Assembly (NCBI GenBank): GCA_025765595.1
Contig: JAIVFH010000079.1
Coordinates: forward strand, 62,001-126,000
Source: Obelidium mucronatum
Lineage: Eukaryota; Chytridiomycota; Chytridiomycetes; Chytridiales; Chytriomycetaceae
DNA: 64,000 nt
Direction of reading: 5' to 3'
This document shows, in pieces, positions 58,678-64,000 of this stretch. The notes beneath the pieces were generated by a model. The model did not search any database and had not been told where the DNA came from. It worked only from the letters and a program-made list of their open reading frames with translations. The position numbers and the translations under genes are program-made. Positions within the stretch are counted from its first letter, which is position 1. Each line of letters opens with the position of its first letter.

Positions 58678-59654
58678 TTACTCTTCCAATAAAACACCAA
58701 AGATCTCATATTCAATTTGTGTTGTCACTTGGGAAGTCTGTCCAGCCAATCTGTAAATTAGAACGATCCCACCAGGACGGGCTGCCTTCACAGTCACCAG
58801 ACTGCTGTCATGTGATACCCCAGTAATGACCACTTTTTCGGATAGGTGGTGCACTTTTTCCAACGGATCCCTCTCGACTGGGTAGGGAAAGTGGATGAAG
58901 CAAGTGAACTGTTCAGCACCGGCATTTCCAAAGTACTGGTAAACAGAAACGTTTCTTAGAGAGTCACAATCATGGGTGGGGTCCGCATCGTAGTTGGGGG
59001 CCTTCAAGCGAGGGGTGTACCGACATTCCAAGGAACAGGCATCAGGTGAGATCTGGAAAGTCAATTTCATCCCCTCCATATTGTAAATATAAACCATATA
59101 GTAATACTTTCCATCTTCTTGATACCAAACCAAGTCATGCAACACAATGTTTGAACCAGCACCCAGTTTGCGGTCAGGAGGTCGTAAATTGGGACCCATT
59201 TGAAAATTTTCAGACAAATTTTCTTGAAGGGCTGGTTTCTTGGTGGGCGTTGCAACAGATGAATACAAGGGTGGATTGGTCACTGCTGACTTAAGAGGCA
59301 GTTTGTCAGCTGGAGTAATAGGGTTCTTTGGCGGTCTCCCCTTCTAATCTGATTAAATCAAATTTTAATCAAAGAAAAATGAGGACAATGTGTGATAATA
59401 AAGGGAAACCACTTACTTTCATCATCCCAAAGATTAGTAATGCATGCATTAATCTTGCTTTTCAAAGTGGAAGTTTCAAAGAGAGCCAGTTGCTGTGGAT
59501 GACGACTGCGGGCATCTGAACCAGTCAATTCTGGGTCAGCTTTAACAAGATCAAGAAGTAGTGCCATGTCTTGTGGAGTCCATTCTTTTGCTTTGTACTT
59601 GGCAGCTGGCATTGCGGTCTTCCCATCAGCAGCGTATCGAGGGCCTGCTCCCAT
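58678..59654 (-). CDS. SANT/Myb-like protein, probable transposon accessory gene, possibly broken
   Basis: Exon 1 (59654-59417) encodes a helical SANT-like segment (KEWTPQDMALLLDLVKADPEL, then SKINACITNLWDDE) and ends in a good donor. The second part (about 59340-58678) encodes a Pro/Lys linker and about 190 residues of beta-rich sequence (IVLHDLVWYQEDGKYYYMVYI, FTCFIHFPYPVE, KVVITGVSHDSSLVTVKA). The only nearby acceptor does not join the two in frame, so a lesion or a missed junction is likely. The beta domain is unrecognised. PIF/Harbinger elements carry a SANT-type second gene, and this one ends 3 bp from the transposase start on the same strand. Confidence 0.6.
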
Positions 59655-61238
59655 GAGAACTTGAAAGGGAAGTAGAACTTGGGGATAAAATAACTTGGGG
59701 ATTTTACTTTTCCTTGGTGCGAAAACTCCTGTTATTTATAGACTTTTTGAAACCTTTATTTGGTAAAAATTTAGATCATGCATCTCCAAAAGAATGTATC
59801 ACGTGCAACATGTGTGATGAGAAAATTTCATTTCAAATTACAACCCAAAGTTCAAGCCAAGAAAATTCGAACGTTCTGATGGAGAAAAGAAGCTGCCCAA
59901 GTGTGGTTGTTTTCTTATCTAATCACAATTTCATCAACTGTTCCTTGTAAAGAAACATCTTCCAGTTTATTTTGTGGTTTGGTATGTGTATTTGGGTGAC
60001 AGAACAGAAAAAAACGACCTGCAAAAATAAAGAATTGATTCATATTGTTCTTTATTTGGTATTGTTTGGTGGATTGGAGCCAAGTTCAAGTAGAATTCAA
60101 AAGATAAGTTGAGACTGTGTTTGAACCAAAAAAATTATGTTGAAGTTTTGCCAAAGACACCTGAAGTTTGGACTTAACTTTGATCCGGACTTTGAGTGTC
60201 TCTTCAAGTGTGCTTCAAGAACCTCCACACCTGTGAATTTTGGAAATTAAGAGCTCTTGGCAAGTTCAAATCAGGCCAAGCACTGAAAATTGCAAAAAAA
60301 TTTTGGTTCAAAAAAGTATATAAACTGTGAAGTTTACACCTTCACGGGAGGGGTTTTTGACTTTCCCGCCTAGAATACTAAAGTTGACAGTGTTTTTATT
60401 TATTAATTGTTATTTATTAATTGTTATTTATTACTTTTATTGATTTATTTGTGATTCTCTGTTTTGGGATTGTTGTGTCGATCAATAAAGATTTGGAGTT
60501 GTTGAGAATTGAAATGACCAGCATGGCGTGACGACGTCGATGACTGTTTGGGTCGTGTCAGTGATTGCGTCTCTCACAAGCGGACTTTTTCATAAGGAGG
60601 GCTACGTCCCTCCAAGGGGATCCTATTGTGAGTTGATCAGATTCAGTGAGTGAACGCGAGTAAAACCAGTTGTGCCAAAGGGGCGAAGTAGCGCATGGGA
60701 ATGATCCCAAGAAGTCGACTAGGGAGCTTTAAAGAGTCGTAGTAGATGTGCACCCAGTTGCCATTGGAGAGCCTGTTATTGGGTATTACCAGGGCAAAGG
60801 CAACAGGTCCCATAGATTGTGCAGCCGAGCAATCAAACTAGGAGTTAGATTTAGTTTAAGGGTTGTAGGTGCGTAGGGACTTAGAGGAGTAGGGCCACCG
60901 CACATCTCAATCTGATTGACATAAATCTGGAAAGGGTCGCGCCCAGTTGCGATCCCAACCGAGCCAAAAACACTTGCGAGTGGGGTAACGTGAGTAAAGA
61001 TAGGAAGATTTCATTTTACTTGGGATTCAGTTAAGTTCTGTTATTTCTTTTATTTTATTTCTACGCTCTTTCACTTGTCTTTCTTTAGGACTATTATTAT
61101 GATTATCCCTTGTGAGTACGCCATAGCTGCAAATTTCACTGATGAGTATCTGAGCCACTGGACCGCTCATCAGGCTCAACCAACGACCCACGCATTCTGG
61201 ACTATCTTTATTAAACGATAAGGAAAGACTAGGAATGT
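59655..61238. other. Non-coding repeat-like interval with an LTR-like stretch
   Basis: No gene is supported. 60063-60523 looks like an LTR: it starts TGTTTGG, has TATATAA at about 60317 and AATAAA at 60484, ends ACCAGCA, and is followed by TGGCGTGACGACG, which could be a primer-binding site. No matching second LTR, gag or target duplication was seen. 60524-61238 has only short frames. Confidence 0.4.
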
Positions 61239-62300
61239 GTGACAAAACCCCTCAAATACTTCTGCCCCTTCACCAAAAACTTCAAAATCCTTGACTCCCT
61301 TTCTCCCATCCTCATGGAACATCAATTTCATGAAGGATTTTTTGAAGACCGTGTTGACTTCAATGACACTCAAGCCCCTGAAACCCCTCCTTTGGAAATC
61401 TCTCTTCTCTGGTCTTTTGTCAAGCTGGCATCTCCAATTATCTCGAAGTCTGCTGACAAGTATCTTCGGGCTTGCAGGGATTGGTCTTGACGCTTTGCTT
61501 CTTTTTTTGGGCTTTCCGTGATGTCGGCATGTGACCTCTGGGTCATTGTCAAGCCTTTTATGGTGTCACTCAAACTCACCAAGACACATGTCCTCTGGGG
61601 TATCTACTACCTGAAGGTGTATCTAACTGAGTTGATTGCCGCTGCCACTCTTGGGACATCAGAAACCAATTGGCGTACCAAGATTAAAGCTGTTGTAAAT
61701 GTCTTTGTGGAATGTAACGAGGTTACGTAAAAAACTTATAATTTAAATTGGCAAGAAATTTTATTAATCAAACTTATTTTAGATTGAATTTGAAGATTGC
61801 TGGATCCATTGGGACATTTTGGACCCATCCATGTACGTGGATAGTGTGGATGTGCCAGTCACCAAAGCGTGCCCACTTGATAAACAACTGTATAGTCACA
61901 AGTTTAAACGTGCTGGGTACCGCTTCCAAGTTGCAACAGCCATTGGTACATCCCATATTGTGTTTATTGGTGGAGGAACTCCATGCAGCATCAACAATGA
62001 CTTGGATCAGGTGCAGCAGACTTTGTTGAAACAATTGGAGGCGGACAAAAAAGTGGCTGCTGGGTGACGGGGAGTTGGGGATGCAGTTAGAAAACACAAT
62101 TGCAACTGGGCCATTTTGGGTGCTAGTCACAAGACTGTTAATAAAATAATGAATGATTTTGGGATCTTGGTGGGAATGTTTTGGGGTCGCAGAAAAGACA
62201 TTGTTACTGCTTTCTGAGCTGTTGCACAGATTACCAATGTCAAACTTCGCAGGGAGCCTCTATTCGATGCAATTTCAAGACTTCAGTTTTAGTTTGTGTT
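61239..62300 (+). pseudogene. Decayed DDE (Harbinger/IS5-type) transposase
   Basis: In shifting frames: KTHVLWGIYYLKVYLTE and SETNWRTKIKAVVNVF (61560-61690), then FEDCWIHWDILDPSMYVDSVDVPV (split here as two motifs), LYSHKFKRAGYRFQVA and HIVFIGGG (61790-61975), then NDFGILVGMFWGR and AVAQITNVKLRREPLF (62140-62265). These match DDE superfamily endonucleases of the DDE_Tnp_4 type. At least four stops or frameshifts. Distinct from the transposase at 57-58.7 kb. Confidence 0.7.
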
Positions 62301-62399
62301 TTCACCAAAAAATATATTCAATAAACATAAATTTGTTGTCCATAATAACTGAATTATGTGTGGGAAAGATATTCATCTTTTATTTTGACTGAAAAGTCC

Positions 62400-63426
62400 A
62401 TCTTCCAGCCATTGCTGCTAACGATTTACATAATTTATGGCCAAACCAGCACAATGATATGGAAAGTTTGTTTTTGCGCTATTATGGCATAAAACCTGAG
62501 ATAGGTCATTACCAAGTTTCTGGGTGTAAAGTTCTTCTGCCTGTCTTCAAGACGGGCAAGAAAGGAGAATTGTCAGCAGATGTAGCTACAAAGATTTACA
62601 TTGGACATCACTCTCTGTTGATTATAAGATGCATCAACGATCATGGAATGCTGAGTTTTCACAGATTCCAGATTGTATGTTTATGGAAACGGAGACCGGA
62701 CATGTTGAAGACAAGAGTACTGAGTTGCAATTCCTGGGGGAAGCTCAGGAAGTCCTTACTGCAGAAGGAGAAGAGGTTTTTTTCTTGGAGTTAGATGATA
62801 CGTTAGCTCAAGCAGTAAATCTGCACAAGCAAAGTTTATTAGAAGTCGCCCTGCCTGAAGAACAGGGGGAGGGAGATTCTGATAGCCTGACGCAAAGTGA
62901 GAGTCCTAGCATTATCCGTCAGTTGCGACGTAAATGTGCAAAGGATACTCAGTTGGAAAGCGCATCAAGTACTGAGGAATTGGGTAGCAAAAGCAAAGAT
63001 TCTCAGGAAGTAGATAAGTATTCTTCATCAGATTACAAGGACTCTCCCGAGAACCTAGGCTATCATGCTATGTTCTGTCAGGCAGAGGTAATCAAAGGAA
63101 GAGACCCAATTTGAGTTGGTAACTTGGTTGTTAACTCATCTTACGCCCTATCTTTGACTCTTGTATACTTCTTGAACGTGTCAAGCGAGTCCCCAAATGC
63201 TACTGAGTACACAAAGTCTGTGGGCTTGGATTGGGATGGGAAGATTCCCTTAAGACACAAAGATGTATACTTGACAGGGAACATAAAAGAATGGTTGGAT
63301 GCAGAAGACGCGGAGTATGCAAATATAGCAAATCATGGTACACACAATGAAATGCTTGAGCGTGACTTGCCTCCTGGACGTTTTTGCCAGATGTTGGTTG
63401 AATATCCTATTGGAAGTGGAGATTGA
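62400..63426 (+). mobile_element. Copia polyprotein fragment (integrase C-terminus to RT start)
   Basis: 62459-62640 encodes LRYYGIKPEIGHYQVSGCKV and KKGELSADVATKIYIGH, the conserved post-integrase GxKPxxxHxxxFGC region of Copia. A frame change leads to an acidic spacer (62629-63114), and 63160-63426 encodes IKEWLDAEDAEYANI and LPPGRF, the usual start of Copia reverse transcriptase. The rest of RT is missing. It may belong to the same family as the old split Copia element. Confidence 0.68.
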
Positions 63427-64000
63427 AAACGCCCAGTGCAGTCAACCAACATTCCATTATTCCAATATGTCGCCATTTTGACCCAATCAGCATATTCAAT
63501 GGCTGAAAATAAAAGACATAATAAAAAAATACTGAAAGCAAAATGGAAGAAATATTAAAAGAAAGAAGAAACAAATAGTGAAAAAGATAAAGAATGATAT
63601 AATGATATGAATAAAAAGTAACAATAAAGAAAGAGATAATAGGGAAATTAAGACAGTTTATTTGATTTGGGGTGGCCGACCAACCAATGCAAGCCCAACT
63701 TGAAAACCCAAAAGCCCAACTCCGAATCCGGACATCCTAACCAAGCAAGATGAATGACACAACCCCAAAATGGACAAACCTTTCAACAGCAATAACCTGT
63801 AAAACAACAACGGCAGTGGAAACCAGCGTGTAACCTGCAGAATAACTGCTAGCGACATTAAATTCCTAGCACAAGCAGCATGCATCAACTTACCCCCTGA
63901 CGCATTGCTCAGCTCCCAAATCAGCGCAATCCTTGCCCAACAAGGCATGCCCAAAAGCTGATAGCCGCATACAAATGCAACTTCAACAGATTATCACATT
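63427..64000. other. Right edge; nothing recognised
   Basis: AT-rich sequence with A-rich runs (63500-63650) followed by an open minus-strand frame of 98 codons (63658-63954) whose translation is Leu/Trp-rich and resembles no family I know. No splice pattern or promoter supports it. Confidence 0.4.

Noticed and set aside
61027..61582. Short overlapping frames on both strands
   Set aside because: No domain or splice support; part is probably the decayed N-terminus of the DDE relic.

Overview
The window is nuclear DNA of a eukaryote, most likely an early-diverging, zoosporic (chytrid-like) fungus. Genes are split by many short GT-AG introns (mostly 45-170 nt, often with poly-T or poly-A runs). 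They include a cell-wall chitin deacetylase, a HAL4/SAT4-like kinase, a fungal-type Atm1, a Siz/PIAS SUMO ligase and a class I cyclic-nucleotide phosphodiesterase carrying a cyclase-like membrane module. The species assignment is inference. Exon joins below were worked out by hand from splice signals and reading-frame continuity; those marked exact give whole open frames.

Positions 1-35,138 are a compact gene-rich block. In order: a secreted protein running off the left edge (-), a membrane-anchored chitin deacetylase (-), a tandem EXORDIUM-like protein with a Ser/Thr linker and a C-terminal chitin-binding-like module (-), a protein kinase (+) with a hairpin-repeat array in its largest intron, the mitochondrial ABC exporter ATM1 (-), an Rnl2-type RNA ligase (+), an unidentified protein (-), a broken partial copy of the RNA ligase (+), a Siz/PIAS SUMO ligase (+), a membrane RING-H2 ubiquitin ligase (-), a membrane phosphodiesterase (-), NAD-isocitrate dehydrogenase subunit 1 (-), a 1.7 kb gap, and coatomer beta-prime (+, 16 exons). 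Several first exons are extremely GC-rich and Ala/Ser-rich compared with the rest of the same gene.

Positions 35,296-55,460 are a nested transposon cluster. An old Copia element (gag and protease on the left, integrase on the right) was split by a hAT element (36,611-54,708) flanked by the 8-bp duplication GTTGTTAA. That hAT was in turn invaded by three elements: an 8.8 kb Plavaka-like element with one transposase and two accessory genes (37,240-46,000), a 1.0 kb PIF/Harbinger-like non-autonomous element inside a transposase intron (46,699-47,724), and a nearly fresh Copia element with an unbroken 1366-aa Gag-Pol (49,292-53,965; duplication ATATC). Removing the three insertions leaves a hAT of about 3.6 kb, a normal size for the family.

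Positions 55,460-64,000 hold further transposon debris: a solo LTR (TGTTA duplication), a PIF/Harbinger transposase pseudogene interrupted by a 408-bp hAT MITE (CATAAGGC duplication), a SANT-like accessory gene, a second DDE transposase relic and another Copia fragment. No tRNA, rRNA or CRISPR array was found.
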